Shown one piece after another: positions 9,353-18,695 of a DNA stretch of 64,000 nucleotides. How positions within the stretch are numbered: position 1 is the stretch's first letter; each line of letters starts with the position of its first letter. A model generated the notes under the pieces. The model did no database searches and was not told the DNA's origin. It saw only the letters and a program-made list of their open reading frames with translations. Source of the DNA: Bacteroidales bacterium (GTDB taxonomy: Bacteria; Bacteroidota; Bacteroidia; Bacteroidales; F082); contig JAFXLL010000010.1 of the NCBI GenBank assembly GCA_017531225.1, forward strand, positions 1 through 64,000. Direction: 5' to 3'. The position numbers and the translations under genes are program-made.

Positions 9353-9613
9353 TTACTTAGCCCTTTCGATAATTTCTACTAATCTCCAACATTTTCTTTT
9401 GCTCATTGGACGGGTTTCCATGATGCGCACGGTGTCACCGATGTTGCATTCATTCTTCTCATCATGAGCCATAAAACGGTCCGTTTTCTTGATAAACTTA
9501 CCGTAGATCGGGTGCTTTTCACGACGTTCGATCTCCACGACGATGGATTTGTCCATCTTATTGCTGACAACCACGCCGATTCTCTCTTTTCTCAAATTTC
9601 TTGTTTCTTCCAT
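9353..9613 (-). CDS. rpsQ: 30S ribosomal protein S17
   Basis: S17, 86 residues, an OB-fold 16S rRNA binder. Diagnostic runs are [39 protein letters not shown] and [20 protein letters not shown]. It lies between rpmC and rplN. Confidence 0.98.
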   Translation of the reverse strand: MEETRNLRKERIGVVVSNKMDKSIVVEIERREKHPIYGKFIKKTDRFMAHDEKNECNIGDTVRIMETRPMSKRKCWRLVEIIERAK

Positions 9614-9631
9614 TTGTTTCGTCGTTTAAAG

Positions 9632-9832
9632 TTATTTACTTTGTTCGATTTCGCGTCTTCTCAACTCAGTCAGGATACGAGCGATGTCTTTGCGTTTGGC
9701 GCGAATCAGGTTCGGGTTCTCCAGTGGGGAGGCAGCGTGGTTAAGGTTCATCTTCACCAGCTGTTCGCGGGCCTGTTCGAGACGTTCGTTCAGGTCGTTG
9801 ATGCTCAAATCTCTTAATGATTCCTTTTTCAT
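9632..9832 (-). CDS. rpmC: 50S ribosomal protein L29
   Basis: L29, 66 residues, a two-helix protein at the polypeptide exit used by targeting factors. It has DLSINDLNERLEQAREQLVK and NPNLIRAKRKDIARILTEL. I chose the ATG at 9832, which gives the usual L29 length, over a TTG at 9844 four codons upstream that lies only 5 bases from the rplP stop. Confidence 0.95.
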   Translation of the reverse strand: MKKESLRDLSINDLNERLEQAREQLVKMNLNHAASPLENPNLIRAKRKDIARILTELRRREIEQSK

Positions 9833-9849
9833 AGCTTGTTCCAACTTAA

Positions 9850-10269
9850 TTATTCGACGTAATCTCTTCTAACCACAAACTTCGTCGTTACGGGCAGTTT
9901 CTGAGCTGCGAGACGGAGAGCTTCCTTGGCGACGGCCATCGGAACGCCTTCGGCTTCGAACAGCATGTGACCTGGGGTAACGCGAGCTACAAAGTATTCC
10001 GGATCACCCTTACCTTTACCCATACGGACGTCCAAAGGCTTCTTGGTGATGGGTTTGTCGGGATAGATGCGGATCCAAATCTGTCCTTCACGTTTCATAT
10101 AACGTGTGACGGCCTGACGGGCAGCCTCAATCTGGCGAGCCGTGATCAAAGCCTCTTCCATTGTCTTGATTCCAAAAGATCCAAAAGCGAGTTCGTGGCC
10201 ACGGAAAGCGTTGCCTTTCATCTTACCTTTTTGGGGTCTTCTGAATTTTTGTCTTTTCGGTTGTAACAT
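9850..10269 (-). CDS. rplP: 50S ribosomal protein L16
   Basis: L16, 139 residues, at the A-site tRNA elbow. It begins [19 protein letters not shown] and contains [40 protein letters not shown] and the conserved [20 protein letters not shown]. It lies between rpsC and rpmC. Confidence 0.98.
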   Translation of the reverse strand: MLQPKRQKFRRPQKGKMKGNAFRGHELAFGSFGIKTMEEALITARQIEAARQAVTRYMKREGQIWIRIYPDKPITKKPLDVRMGKGKGDPEYFVARVTPGHMLFEAEGVPMAVAKEALRLAAQKLPVTTKFVVRRDYVE

Positions 10270-10299
10270 CGTTACTTAACTTTTAAAGTTCACAAAAAA

Positions 10300-11025
10300 T
10301 TATTTACGTTTTCCATTGCCACGGCGTGGTGCACCGGCGGGTTTAGCGGCAACTGGGCGCTTGGCCTGGCTGTTGATGCTCGTCGGAACCAGTTCTGGCT
10401 TGCCATAGATTTCACCTTTGCAGATCCACACCTTGATGCCGAGGCGGCCGTAAGAGGTGTGAGCCTCAACCAAGGAGTAGTCGATATCGGCGCGCAGGGT
10501 ATGCAGCGGGATACGGCCTTCCTTGTAGGATTCAGAGCGTGCGATTTCGGCGCCGCCGACACGACCTGAGATCAAGATCTTGATGCCTTCAGCACCAATT
10601 CTCATGGTACCTGCAGAGGCGGTCTTGATGGCGCGACGGTACGAAACACGTCCTTCAATTTGTTTTGCGATCGAGCTTGCAACGATGTAAGCGTCGAGTT
10701 CTGGTCTCTTGATCTCGTTGATGTTGATTTGGATTTCCTTGCCGGTAAGTTTGACGAGCTCTTTCTTCAACTTGTCGACTTCCTCACCACCCTTACCAAT
10801 GATCATGCCCGGACGAGCAGTGAAGATGGTTACGGTGACATACTTCAAGGAACGTTCGATGGCGATCTTTGAGATGCCAGCCTTGCCGAGACGAGCGTTC
10901 AGATACTTGCGGATCTTGTCGTCCTCAACGAGCTTGGCTGAAAAGTCTTTTCCGCCATACCAATTGGAATCCCAACCTTTGATGATTCCCAATCTAAGAC
11001 CGATAGGATTAGTTTTTTGTCCCAT
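10300..11025 (-). CDS. rpsC: 30S ribosomal protein S3
   Basis: S3, 241 residues, lining the mRNA entry tunnel. It has the N-terminal [20 protein letters not shown], a KH domain (about 40-110) with [18 protein letters not shown], and the C-terminal domain with [20 protein letters not shown]. The last ~20 residues are Lys/Arg/Pro/Ala rich. It lies 21 bases after rplV. Confidence 0.98.
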   Translation of the reverse strand: MGQKTNPIGLRLGIIKGWDSNWYGGKDFSAKLVEDDKIRKYLNARLGKAGISKIAIERSLKYVTVTIFTARPGMIIGKGGEEVDKLKKELVKLTGKEIQININEIKRPELDAYIVASSIAKQIEGRVSYRRAIKTASAGTMRIGAEGIKILISGRVGGAEIARSESYKEGRIPLHTLRADIDYSLVEAHTSYGRLGIKVWICKGEIYGKPELVPTSINSQAKRPVAAKPAGAPRRGNGKRK

Positions 11026-11046
11026 TTTACTTATCTAATTATTTAC

Positions 11047-11454
11047 TTATTCTTCCTTTGCAATTCTGCTGTCCACAATGATAGTAACATGATTCGAGCG
11101 CTTGCGGATGTGGAATGCACGTCCGTGAGGGGCTGCCTGGATGCGCTTCAGCGTACGGCCTTCGTCGACCCAAACTTCCTTGACGTAGAGGTTGCTATCC
11201 TCAACGCGCTTTCCTTCATTCTTGGCCTCCCAGTTGGCGATGGCTGAACGGAGCAGCTTGTACACTGGCTTAGCGGCATCCTTGGTGGAATACTGCAGGG
11301 AGTGCAAGGCGACTTCAACCTTCTGGCCTCTGATCATGTCGGCCACAAGACGCATCTTGAATGGTGAAGTAGGCACATCGTTGAGATGAGCGATGGCTAC
11401 AGTTTTACGAGCTTCCTTAATGGATTCAGCTCTATTGTGTTTTCTAGATCCCAT
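11047..11454 (-). CDS. rplV: 50S ribosomal protein L22
   Basis: L22, 135 residues; its hairpin loop lines the exit tunnel. Conserved parts are TSPFKMRLVADMIRGQKVEV and TLKRIQAAPHGRAFHIRKRS. The first ~20 residues are a basic extension. It lies between rpsS and rpsC. Confidence 0.97.
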   Translation of the reverse strand: MGSRKHNRAESIKEARKTVAIAHLNDVPTSPFKMRLVADMIRGQKVEVALHSLQYSTKDAAKPVYKLLRSAIANWEAKNEGKRVEDSNLYVKEVWVDEGRTLKRIQAAPHGRAFHIRKRSNHVTIIVDSRIAKEE

Positions 11455-11470
11455 TGTTACGTCCTCCTAA

Positions 11471-11749
11471 TTACTTGTTACCTTTATCTTTGTTACCGGC
11501 ATGACCTCTGAAGATACGAGTCGGGGCAAATTCGCCAAGCTTATGGCCAACCATGTTCTCAGTCACATAGACTGGGATGAACTTGTTGCCGTTATGGACG
11601 GCGATGGTTTGTCCGACGAAATCAGGAGAAATCATGGATGCTCTTGACCATGTCTTAATGACGGTCTTCTTGCCGCTTTCGACGTTTTCCATCACTCTCT
11701 GATAGAGTTTGTAGTGGATGTACGGGCCTTTCTTTAATGATCTACTCAT
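11471..11749 (-). CDS. rpsS: 30S ribosomal protein S19
   Basis: Head protein S19, 92 residues, partner of S13. It begins [20 protein letters not shown] and has the conserved [20 protein letters not shown] and [20 protein letters not shown]. It lies 24 bases after rplB. Confidence 0.98.
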   Translation of the reverse strand: MSRSLKKGPYIHYKLYQRVMENVESGKKTVIKTWSRASMISPDFVGQTIAVHNGNKFIPVYVTENMVGHKLGEFAPTRIFRGHAGNKDKGNK

Positions 11750-11773
11750 AGTATTATGCGATTTTCCTGATGA

Positions 11774-12598
11774 TTACTTCTTTCTTCTTTCGATAATGTA
11801 CTTGCTTGAAGCAGCCTTTGGCGAACGAGTCTTGTAGCCCTTTGCCGGCAAGCCCTTGCGTGAGCGTGGGTGACCACCGGAAGCGCGGCCTTCGCCACCA
11901 CCCATTGGGTGATCGACTGGGTTCATAACAACACCACGGTTGTGAGGACGGCGGCCCAACCAGCGGCTGCGGCCAGCCTTGCCTGACTTCTCGAGGTTGT
12001 GGTCTCCGTTAGAGACTGAACCGATGGTAGCCTTGCATGCTTGGAGAATCATACGGGTTTCGCCTGAGGGCATGCGGAGGATGGCGTACTTGCCTTCACG
12101 CGACATCAGCTGTGCGTATGAACCGGCGCTTCTTGCCATCTTGGCACCCTGACCTGGGCGCAACTCGATGTTGTGAATAATAGTACCGAACGGGACTTCG
12201 CTCAGGAACATGGTGTTACCAACGTTTGGCTGGACACCCTTGCCACTGATGACTTCCTGACCGACCTTCAAGCCAGCAGGAGCGATGATGTAACGCTTCT
12301 CACCATCCTTGTAGAATACGAGGGCGATGCGAGCAGTGCGGTTCGGGTCGTATTCGATGGTCTTCACGATGCCCGGAACGCCGTCCTTATCACGCTTGAA
12401 GTCGATGATTCTGTATTTCTGTTTGTGTCCGCCACCTCTGTAACGAACAGTCATTTTACCACTGGAGTTACGACCGCCTGTGCTCTTCATAGGAGCAAGC
12501 AATGACTTTTCCGGTTTGTCGGTCGTGATCTCGTCGAAAGCGCTCAAAACCTTGAAACGCTGACCTGGTGTCGTAGGTTTATATTTCTTTAAAGCCAT
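11774..12598 (-). CDS. rplB: 50S ribosomal protein L2
   Basis: L2, 274 residues, needed for subunit joining and near the peptidyl-transferase centre. It has the N-terminal OB fold, the SH3-like domain and the signature [20 protein letters not shown] with the critical His. The C-terminal tail is basic ([16 protein letters not shown]). It lies 2 bases after rplW. Confidence 0.99.
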   Translation of the reverse strand: MALKKYKPTTPGQRFKVLSAFDEITTDKPEKSLLAPMKSTGGRNSSGKMTVRYRGGGHKQKYRIIDFKRDKDGVPGIVKTIEYDPNRTARIALVFYKDGEKRYIIAPAGLKVGQEVISGKGVQPNVGNTMFLSEVPFGTIIHNIELRPGQGAKMARSAGSYAQLMSREGKYAILRMPSGETRMILQACKATIGSVSNGDHNLEKSGKAGRSRWLGRRPHNRGVVMNPVDHPMGGGEGRASGGHPRSRKGLPAKGYKTRSPKAASSKYIIERRKK

Positions 12599-12600
12599 TT

Positions 12601-12891
12601 TCAGATATTGCTAAAAAAGTCAATTGTTTCACCTTCAGCCAATGTCACAACAGCTTTCTTGGTATCATTAGCCTTACCGGTAATGACGCCGCTCTTGGTG
12701 TAGCGTGACTTTGACTTTCCTTCGTAATTCATCGTGTTGACGGCGGTAACCTTCACACCGTAAAGGTCTTCAACGGCCTTCTTGATCTGGATCTTGTTGG
12801 CGCGCTTGTCAACGATAAATGCATAGCGGTTAAGCTTTTCGCTTATTGCGGTCATCTTTTCTGTAATGACGGGTTTCTTAATGATAATCAT
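12601..12891 (-). CDS. rplW: 50S ribosomal protein L23
   Basis: L23, 96 residues, docking site for trigger factor and SRP at the exit. It has [20 protein letters not shown], then [19 protein letters not shown] and [16 protein letters not shown]. It lies between rplD and rplB. Confidence 0.97.
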   Translation of the reverse strand: MIIIKKPVITEKMTAISEKLNRYAFIVDKRANKIQIKKAVEDLYGVKVTAVNTMNYEGKSKSRYTKSGVITGKANDTKKAVVTLAEGETIDFFSNI

Positions 12892-12917
12892 CTCTTTTCG
12901 ATTTTAAAAGTTAAACA

Positions 12918-13544
12918 TTATCCAAGAATCTCGTCGATTGGCTTCAGAGCACTTTCGGTGATGAAGATCCTCTTGGCATTCAGAATATCATAAGTGTTCA
13001 GGTTGCGAGCCAGAACCACGTTGGTGCGCTGGATGTTGCGTGCACTCAGCACCACGTTGCGGTTAGGTTCGGTGAACACGAACATGTTTCTCATACCGTT
13101 GACCTTGAAGCTGTCCAGGATGTTGACCATCTGCTTGGTCTTGATGGTATCGAACGTGAAGTCTTCAACCACGATGATCTCGTTGTCCTTAACTTTGCAG
13201 GTGAGGGCTGACTTGCGGGCAAGGGCCTTGACCTTCTTGTTCAGTTTGAAACTATAGTCGCGGGGTTTGGGGCCGAACACGCGGGCGCCGCCTCTCAGCA
13301 ATGGAGAGTTGATGTCGCCACGGCGGGCACCGCCGGTACCCTTCTGACGGAAGAGCTTGCGGGTGCTGCCACTGATTTCGCTGCGTTCCTTCGACTTGTG
13401 AGTTCCCTGACGCTGGTCAGCGAGATATTGTTTCACTGCCAGATACATGACATGCTCGTTAGGCTCAACAGCATAAATGTTGTCATTCAGCTGGACCTTA
13501 CGGCCGGTGTCTTCGCCTTTGATGTTATAAACTGTTAACTCCAT
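12918..13544 (-). CDS. rplD: 50S ribosomal protein L4
   Basis: L4, 208 residues; its loop reaches the exit tunnel, and in E. coli it also represses the S10 operon. The loop region [20 protein letters not shown] and [19 protein letters not shown] are diagnostic. Its start overlaps the end of rplC by 10 bases, so the two are probably translationally coupled. Confidence 0.98.
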   Translation of the reverse strand: MELTVYNIKGEDTGRKVQLNDNIYAVEPNEHVMYLAVKQYLADQRQGTHKSKERSEISGSTRKLFRQKGTGGARRGDINSPLLRGGARVFGPKPRDYSFKLNKKVKALARKSALTCKVKDNEIIVVEDFTFDTIKTKQMVNILDSFKVNGMRNMFVFTEPNRNVVLSARNIQRTNVVLARNLNTYDILNAKRIFITESALKPIDEILG

Positions 13545-14164
13545 CTCTCAATCATTAAATATCCATTCTTGTGGCCCGGAACAGCGCCCTTCACCACCAA
13601 CAAATTCTTGCTTGCATCAATCTTCACGATCTGCAAGTTCGTTACTTTAACTTTGTGGTTACCCATTTGACCAGCCATGCGTAATCCCTTGAAAACTCTT
13701 GAAGGATAAGCGCAAGCGCCAATGGAACCTGGTTTTCTCAAACGGTTGTGCTGACCGTGAGTTGCTTGACCAACGCCATTGAAATGATGACGTTTCACAA
13801 CGCCTTGGAAGCCTTTACCTTTGCTGATGCCGGAGACATCGACAAATTCGCCTTCCATGAAGACGTCAACGGTTAACGTTTCGCCTAATTGTTTTCTGTG
13901 GCCTTCTTCGAAACGTGAAAATTCGCGCACCAACTTCTTAGGAGTCGTGTTAGCTTTTGCAAAGTGACCTTGCTCAGCCTTGGAGGTGTTCTTCACCTTC
14001 TTCTCATCGAAACCTAACTGAATGGCGCTATAACCGTCTTTCTCTACTGTTCTGACTTGGGTGACCACGCATGGACCAGCCTCGATGACCGTTACCGGGA
14101 TCATCTTACCGCTTTCGTCGTAGATGCTTGTCATCCCAATCTTTTTTCCTAGTAATCCTGACAT
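13535..14164 (-). CDS. rplC: 50S ribosomal protein L3
   Basis: L3, 209 residues, near the peptidyl-transferase centre. It begins [20 protein letters not shown] and has [20 protein letters not shown] followed by [17 protein letters not shown]; the Gln in HGQ is the residue methylated by PrmB in E. coli. It overlaps rplD by 10 bases. Confidence 0.98.
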   Translation of the reverse strand: MSGLLGKKIGMTSIYDESGKMIPVTVIEAGPCVVTQVRTVEKDGYSAIQLGFDEKKVKNTSKAEQGHFAKANTTPKKLVREFSRFEEGHRKQLGETLTVDVFMEGEFVDVSGISKGKGFQGVVKRHHFNGVGQATHGQHNRLRKPGSIGACAYPSRVFKGLRMAGQMGNHKVKVTNLQIVKIDASKNLLVVKGAVPGHKNGYLMIERWS

Positions 14165-14202
14165 TGCTACTTAGCTTTAATTTTTTGTACTAGATAGGTT
14201 TT

Positions 14203-14508
14203 TTACAATTTGATTTCTACTTCCACACCACTGGGGAGCTCCAGCTTCATCAGTGCGTCGATCGTCTGAGAAGTCGAGTTGTAGATGTCGAGCAAACGCT
14301 TGTAGGTTGAAAGCTCGAACTGCTCTCTCGATTTCTTGTGAACGAAAGTTGAACGCAGCACGGTGTAGATCTTCTTGTTGGTTGGCAACGGAATAGGACC
14401 GCTGACAACTGCTCCAGTCAACTTAATGGTGTTCACGATCTTCTGGGCTGACTTGTCAACCAAGTTGTGATCGTGTGACTTCAATTTAATTCTAATTCTC
14501 TGGCTCAC
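14203..14508 (-). CDS. rpsJ: 30S ribosomal protein S10
   Basis: S10, 101 residues, also the NusE partner of NusB in rRNA antitermination. It begins [20 protein letters not shown] and has the conserved [20 protein letters not shown]. Here it follows fusA directly (32-base gap), which is the Bacteroidota arrangement without an adjacent tuf. Confidence 0.98.
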   Translation of the reverse strand: MSQRIRIKLKSHDHNLVDKSAQKIVNTIKLTGAVVSGPIPLPTNKKIYTVLRSTFVHKKSREQFELSTYKRLLDIYNSTSQTIDALMKLELPSGVEVEIKL

Positions 14509-14540
14509 AATAATTATTATTTATAGATTTGTCTTTTTTC

Positions 14541-16661
14541 TTAAATGAAATAAAGTCCTTTTGCTTTTTTAATCACGATGTCAGCAATGGCTTCAGGTAC
14601 TGGGGCGTAATGGCTGATTTCCATGTTGAACGTGGCGCGGCCCGAAGTGATCGAGCGAAGGGTTGTGATGTAACCGAACATCTCAGCCAGCGGCACGTCT
14701 GCCTTAATGATCTGATAGCCGATGTTGGCATTGACTTCACGCAGTATGGATCTCTTCTTATTCAGATCGCCCGTGACATCACCAATGTATTCGTCAGGGC
14801 AGTGGATCTCCACTCGCATGATAGGTTCCGTCAAGACAGGACCGGCCTTGAGGCCAGCCTCCTTGAACCCGATGTGCGCTGCCGACTCAAACGAGAGGGC
14901 GTCGCTATCGACAGGATGGAATGAGCCGTCAGTGACGATGACTTTGGCACTTTCGACCGGGAATCCAGCAAGCACACCATTGGAGAGAGCGCCTTTGAAG
15001 CCTTTCTCAATCGCTGGCATGAACTCACGCGGAATGGCACCGTTCTTCACTTCATCAACAAACTGCAAACCGACGACACCTTCATCTGCAGGACCCATTG
15101 TAAACTCGATATCTGCGAATTTTCCTTTTCCACCGGTCTGTTTTTTATAGACTTCACGGTGCTGAATCGTGTTTGTAAAGGTTTCCTTATATGCGACCTG
15201 TGGACGACCCTGGTTGACTTCGACGCCAAATTCTCTTCTGAGACGGTCGATAATAATATCAAGGTGTAATTCGCCCATACCGGACAAGATGGTCTGTCCT
15301 GAGTTTTCATCAAGGTGTACGAACAAAGTGGGATCCTCCTCCACCAACTTGGTGAGTGAGGTCTCCATCTTTTCGATGTCTGCAGTAGCTTTAGGCTCGA
15401 TCGCGACGTTCACCACTGGATCGGGGAACTTGATGTTCTCGAGTACCAGAGGCTTGTTTTCGACGGTCAAAGTATCGCCGGTGCGGATGACCTTGAACCC
15501 GATGGCTGCGGCGATGTCGCCAGCTGAGATCTCCTCCATAGGAGTCTGCTTGTTGGCGTTCATCTGAACGATCTTGGCGATGCGTTCGCGTTTGCCTGTG
15601 CCAGTGTTCAAAACGGTTTCGCCGGCTTTCAGGGTGCCTGAGTAGACGCGGAAGAAACACAGACGGCCGACGAAGGGGTCAGTGGCGATCTTGAATGCCA
15701 GAGCGCAGAACGGCCCGTTCGGGTCGGCCTTGCGGATTTCCTCTTCACCGGACTTGGGGTTGGTGCCGGTCACGTGATCGACATCCAATGGGCTCGGCAG
15801 GTAGTTGACAATACCGTCGAGAAGCATTTGAACGCCCTTGTTCTTGAACGAAGCGCCGCAGAACACGGGGCAGATGTTGAGGCTCAGGGTCTCCTTACGG
15901 ATCTGGGCGATCAGCTCTTCCTCGGTGATGCTGTCGGGATCTTCCATGTATTTCTCGAACAGGGCTTCGTTGTCCTCGGCGGCGCCTTCGATGATCATGG
16001 TGCGGTATTTAGCTACCTCATCTTTCATATCATCGGGGATAGCCACTTCCTCGAAATGCGAGCCGTTGTCTTCCTCGTCCCACACGTAAGCTTTGTTCTT
16101 CAACAGGTCAACCACACCAACGAAGGTATCTTCGACGCCGATGGGCAGCTGAAGCGGAACAGGATTGGCGTGCAAACGCTCACGGATCTCGTCGATGACC
16201 TTATAGAAGTCGGCACCGGCGCGGTCCATCTTGTTCACGAAGCAAATGCGGGGCACTCTGTACTTGTCAGCCTGGTGCCAAACGGTTTCGGACTGGGGCT
16301 CGACGCCGCCCACGGCACAGAAGATAGCGATAGCGCCATCGAGGACGCGGAGCGAGCGCTCCACCTCCACTGTGAAATCGACATGGCCGGGAGTATCAAT
16401 GATATTGATTTTGTAAGCCTCATTATTAAGGTGCCAGAACACCGTTGTGGCAGCTGAAGTGATGGTGATACCACGTTCCTGCTCCTGGACCATCCAGTCC
16501 ATGGTAGCGGCTCCGTCGTGGACCTCACCGATCTTGTGGCTACGTCCAGTATAATAGAGGATACGCTCGGTCGTAGTCGTCTTACCAGCATCGATGTGAG
16601 CCATGATGCCGATATTACGAGTGAGGCTGAGGTTGATCATATTTTCTGGGACGTTTGCCAT
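14541..16661 (-). CDS. fusA: Elongation factor G
   Basis: Translocation GTPase EF-G, 706 residues, full length. Visible GTPase motifs are [15 protein letters not shown] (G1), [11 protein letters not shown] (G2 region), [20 protein letters not shown] (G3) and [11 protein letters not shown] (G4). Domain II begins near [20 protein letters not shown], and domains III-V follow, with [20 protein letters not shown]. It is in the usual place between rpsG and rpsJ. Confidence 0.98.
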   Translation of the reverse strand: MANVPENMINLSLTRNIGIMAHIDAGKTTTTERILYYTGRSHKIGEVHDGAATMDWMVQEQERGITITSAATTVFWHLNNEAYKINIIDTPGHVDFTVEVERSLRVLDGAIAIFCAVGGVEPQSETVWHQADKYRVPRICFVNKMDRAGADFYKVIDEIRERLHANPVPLQLPIGVEDTFVGVVDLLKNKAYVWDEEDNGSHFEEVAIPDDMKDEVAKYRTMIIEGAAEDNEALFEKYMEDPDSITEEELIAQIRKETLSLNICPVFCGASFKNKGVQMLLDGIVNYLPSPLDVDHVTGTNPKSGEEEIRKADPNGPFCALAFKIATDPFVGRLCFFRVYSGTLKAGETVLNTGTGKRERIAKIVQMNANKQTPMEEISAGDIAAAIGFKVIRTGDTLTVENKPLVLENIKFPDPVVNVAIEPKATADIEKMETSLTKLVEEDPTLFVHLDENSGQTILSGMGELHLDIIIDRLRREFGVEVNQGRPQVAYKETFTNTIQHREVYKKQTGGKGKFADIEFTMGPADEGVVGLQFVDEVKNGAIPREFMPAIEKGFKGALSNGVLAGFPVESAKVIVTDGSFHPVDSDALSFESAAHIGFKEAGLKAGPVLTEPIMRVEIHCPDEYIGDVTGDLNKKRSILREVNANIGYQIIKADVPLAEMFGYITTLRSITSGRATFNMEISHYAPVPEAIADIVIKKAKGLYFI

Positions 16662-16682
16662 GTTTCCTATACCTGTTTCAAA

Positions 16683-17150
16683 TTAGAATCTGAAGTGCGA
16701 GAAGGCCTTGTTGGCATCAGCCATACGGTGGATTTCTTCCTTCTTCTTGAAAGCAGAACCTTCTTCCTTGTAGGCTTGCATGATTTCTGAAGCGAGCTTG
16801 AGGGCCATCGACTTCTCGTGACGTTTACGAGCGTAGTTGATCAGGTTCTTCATACCGATGCTCTGCTTACGAGCGGGACGGATTTCTGAAGGAATCTGGA
16901 AAGTGGCACCACCGATACGGCGGCTGCGGACCTCGACCTGAGGAGTGACGTTGGCCAAAGCCTTCTTCCACACCTCAACAGGATTCTCATTGAGCTTTTC
17001 TTCAATGATGTCCATAGCTTCGTAGAAAATCTCATAAGCCAGATTCTTCTTACCTTTGAGCATGATGTTGTTCACAAACTTTGTGACCTGCACGTCATTG
17101 TACTTAGGATCTGGAAGGATGATTCTCTTTTTTGGTTTCGCTTTTCTCAT
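16683..17150 (-). CDS. rpsG: 30S ribosomal protein S7
   Basis: S7, 155 residues, nucleates head assembly. Conserved runs are [39 protein letters not shown] and [20 protein letters not shown]; it ends [14 protein letters not shown]. It lies 21 bases upstream of fusA and 36 after rpsL. Confidence 0.98.
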   Translation of the reverse strand: MRKAKPKKRIILPDPKYNDVQVTKFVNNIMLKGKKNLAYEIFYEAMDIIEEKLNENPVEVWKKALANVTPQVEVRSRRIGGATFQIPSEIRPARKQSIGMKNLINYARKRHEKSMALKLASEIMQAYKEEGSAFKKKEEIHRMADANKAFSHFRF

Positions 17151-17186
17151 TTCTCAAAAAGTCTTAATTACTTGATTTAGTTGCCT

Positions 17187-17576
17187 TTACTTCTTTGCGG
17201 CTGTCTTTTTAGGTCTCTTAGCACCGTACTTAGATCTGCGTTGGCGACGTCCGTCGACACCGCTGGTGTCCAAAGCACCACGGATGATGTGGTAACGAAC
17301 ACCTGGAAGATCCTTCACACGGCCTCCTCTGATCATCACGATAGAGTGTTCCTGCAGGTTATGGCCTTCACCCGGGATGTATGCGTTGACTTCCTTTTGG
17401 TTGGTCAAACGAACCCTGGCGACCTTACGCATTGCTGAGTTAGGTTTTTTAGGGGTCGTTGTGTACACACGAACACACACGCCACGGCGCTGCGGACATG
17501 AATCCAATGCTGGTGACTTACTCTTGTCGATCAATTTTTGGCGCCCTTTGCGCACTAATTGTTGAATAGTCGGCAT
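17187..17576 (-). CDS. rpsL: 30S ribosomal protein S12
   Basis: Decoding-centre protein S12, 129 residues. It begins [20 protein letters not shown] and has [19 protein letters not shown] and [18 protein letters not shown]. The lysines changed in classic streptomycin-resistant mutants (in KPNSAMRK and VKDLPG) are wild type here. It is the first gene of the str-S10-spc unit, after a ~265-base leader. Confidence 0.98.
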   Translation of the reverse strand: MPTIQQLVRKGRQKLIDKSKSPALDSCPQRRGVCVRVYTTTPKKPNSAMRKVARVRLTNQKEVNAYIPGEGHNLQEHSIVMIRGGRVKDLPGVRYHIIRGALDTSGVDGRRQRRSKYGAKRPKKTAAKK

Positions 17577-17842
17577 TTTGTTACGTTTAAGTTTTAACTG
17601 TTTGTTTAAATCCTATTTTTTGGACAAATATTTCTTTGCTCAAGCCGAAACAGCTCAAGATTCACGATTTTTCAAGATGTAGTCAGGGAAAGATTCGGCC
17701 ATAATTAAGGCCTGAAGTCTATAAACCCACGATGCAACCGCTTTTTTCGACGTTTCGTCAGCATCGCGCAGAGACCTATAACGGTTTAGTTTTCAGGTCC
17801 CCGACCATATCTATTCAAAAGGATAAACCTTTCACGATTTCA
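17577..17842 (-). promoter_or_regulatory. Long untranslated leader of rpsL
   Basis: About 265 bases separate the predicted start of transcription from the rpsL ATG, and no open frame of note is present. Complementary pairs suggest structure: GACCT 17773-17777 with 17795-17799, GATGC 17731-17735 with 17761-17765, and GCCGAA 17644-17649 with 17694-17699. An autogenous or global control element for the ribosomal superoperon is plausible but not shown. Confidence 0.45.
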
Positions 17843-17848
17843 GCGGCG

Positions 17849-17878
17849 CAAAAGTACAACAATTTCTTTTACCAGCAA
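17849..17878 (-). promoter_or_regulatory. Promoter of the str-S10-spc unit
   Basis: On the minus strand, TTG (17876-17878), 19 bases, then TACTTTTG (17849-17856) match the consensus exactly. No other promoter this good was seen upstream of secY, so this may drive all 25 genes from rpsL to secY. Confidence 0.75.
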
Positions 17879-17964
17879 TAGTTTTCAACAATTTTTTTTG
17901 AAATTTTTGAAAAATTTTTATTTTGCTGAATATCAGTTACTTGTTTTAGTTTTACGATAAAAAA

Positions 17965-18055
17965 CGTCATTGCGAGCGCAGCGAAGCAATCCAACTTGAC
18001 CCTATTTTTGGGTTTTTTGATGGATTGCTTCGTCGCCAAAACTCCTCGCAATGAG
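17965..18055. repeat. Dispersed GTCATTGCGAG-type inverted repeat
   Basis: The left arm GTCATTGCGAG...GAAGCAATCCA and the right arm TGGATTGCTTCG...CCTCGCAATGA form an imperfect inverted repeat of about 28 bp per arm with a short AT-rich centre. Elements with these ends are scattered through many bacterial genomes as non-coding REP/MITE-like repeats. It lies between the rpsL promoter and the convergent end of the next gene. A minus-strand open frame across it is only a translation of the repeat. Confidence 0.7.
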
Positions 18056-18121
18056 GATTTTGCGATAATTTTTTTAAACAAGATTAGGGGAAACACACCC
18101 TTTAAATTCTAAATTCTGAAT

Positions 18122-18454
18122 TTAGTATTTCACAAAACGGTCCTCGCCGTTACTCAAACCGAGCAATTCACTGCGTCCAAAAAGCAGGAAAATTTTGTGA
18201 TCCCAAATCAATTCCCACAAGATTTTGCTCACGCGCACCTGATCGTCAGCACATAATTCCTCACTGGTGAGGGTGGTATTTTCGTCATTCTTTTTCACCC
18301 GATGCTCCTGAAAAGCGAGCTGAACAAGTTGGTAACACAGATTGACAAACGTAATACCTGTAGTATGGTCACGGCTTGACATCACCATATTGATTCTCTC
18401 TTTGAGTTCCTCGTTGTTAAAAAGAAGTTGTACTGGATTGGAATCGTAGTTCAT
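18122..18454 (-). CDS. Hypothetical protein, 110 residues
   Basis: I do not recognise this family. The protein is soluble, without signal peptide or membrane segment, and mostly helical in appearance; it holds the runs GITFVNLCYQLVQLAFQEHR and VSKILWELIWDHKIFLLFG. A TATGTTTG -7 box at 18483-18490 lies about 30 bases before the ATG. It stands alone between the dispersed repeat and the divergent lpd operon. Coding is likely from the length and the promoter, but no function can be given. Confidence 0.65.
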   Translation of the reverse strand: MNYDSNPVQLLFNNEELKERINMVMSSRDHTTGITFVNLCYQLVQLAFQEHRVKKNDENTTLTSEELCADDQVRVSKILWELIWDHKIFLLFGRSELLGLSNGEDRFVKY

Positions 18455-18482
18455 AATCGTAGGTTTTATTGATAACTGGGTA

Positions 18483-18490
18483 CAAACATA
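18483..18490 (-). promoter_or_regulatory. -7 element for the 110-residue hypothetical gene
   Basis: TATGTTTG on the minus strand fits TAnnTTTG. The best -33 candidate (TTG) is 22 bases upstream, slightly far. Confidence 0.45.
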
Positions 18491-18544
18491 AGAAATTTTC
18501 TTGATAATCCTACAACGGAACCCTAAAAAATCATACTTTTTTCT

Positions 18545-18552
18545 TACTTTTG
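18545..18552 (+). promoter_or_regulatory. -7 element for the small ORF-lpd operon
   Basis: TACTTTTG lies 17 bases before the ATG at 18570. No TTG stands at the usual -33 distance. Confidence 0.5.
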
Positions 18553-18569
18553 CACCTTAATTATTAATT

Positions 18570-18695
18570 ATGGTCCGAAGTTTAGTTCTTGTTTGGGTGG
18601 TTGGCGTGATCGCTTTTTTCGTCCTTTGGGCTTTGTTAGCGTCAATCATCAAACGAATTAGCGAAAAGAAAAACAAAAAACAGAATAAATCATGA
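18570..18695 (+). CDS. Small membrane protein, 41 residues, coupled to lpd
   Basis: A short frame starting MVRSLVLVWVVGVIAFFVLW, one hydrophobic span (about 4-26), then a strongly basic tail (KRISEKKNKKQNK). Its TGA overlaps the lpd start as ATGA, so translation of the two is probably coupled, and a -7 promoter element lies just upstream. The positive-inside rule predicts the tail in the cytoplasm. I know no named family; the arrangement, not similarity, supports it as a gene. Confidence 0.6.
   Translation: MVRSLVLVWVVGVIAFFVLWALLASIIKRISEKKNKKQNKS

Noticed and set aside
15774-16457. 227-codon frame antisense to fusA
   Set aside because: A mirror of conserved EF-G codons, with no start signal or family pattern.
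17869-18096. 75-codon minus frame
   Set aside because: It only translates the dispersed GTCATTGCGAG repeat; the typical translated-repeat string is visible.
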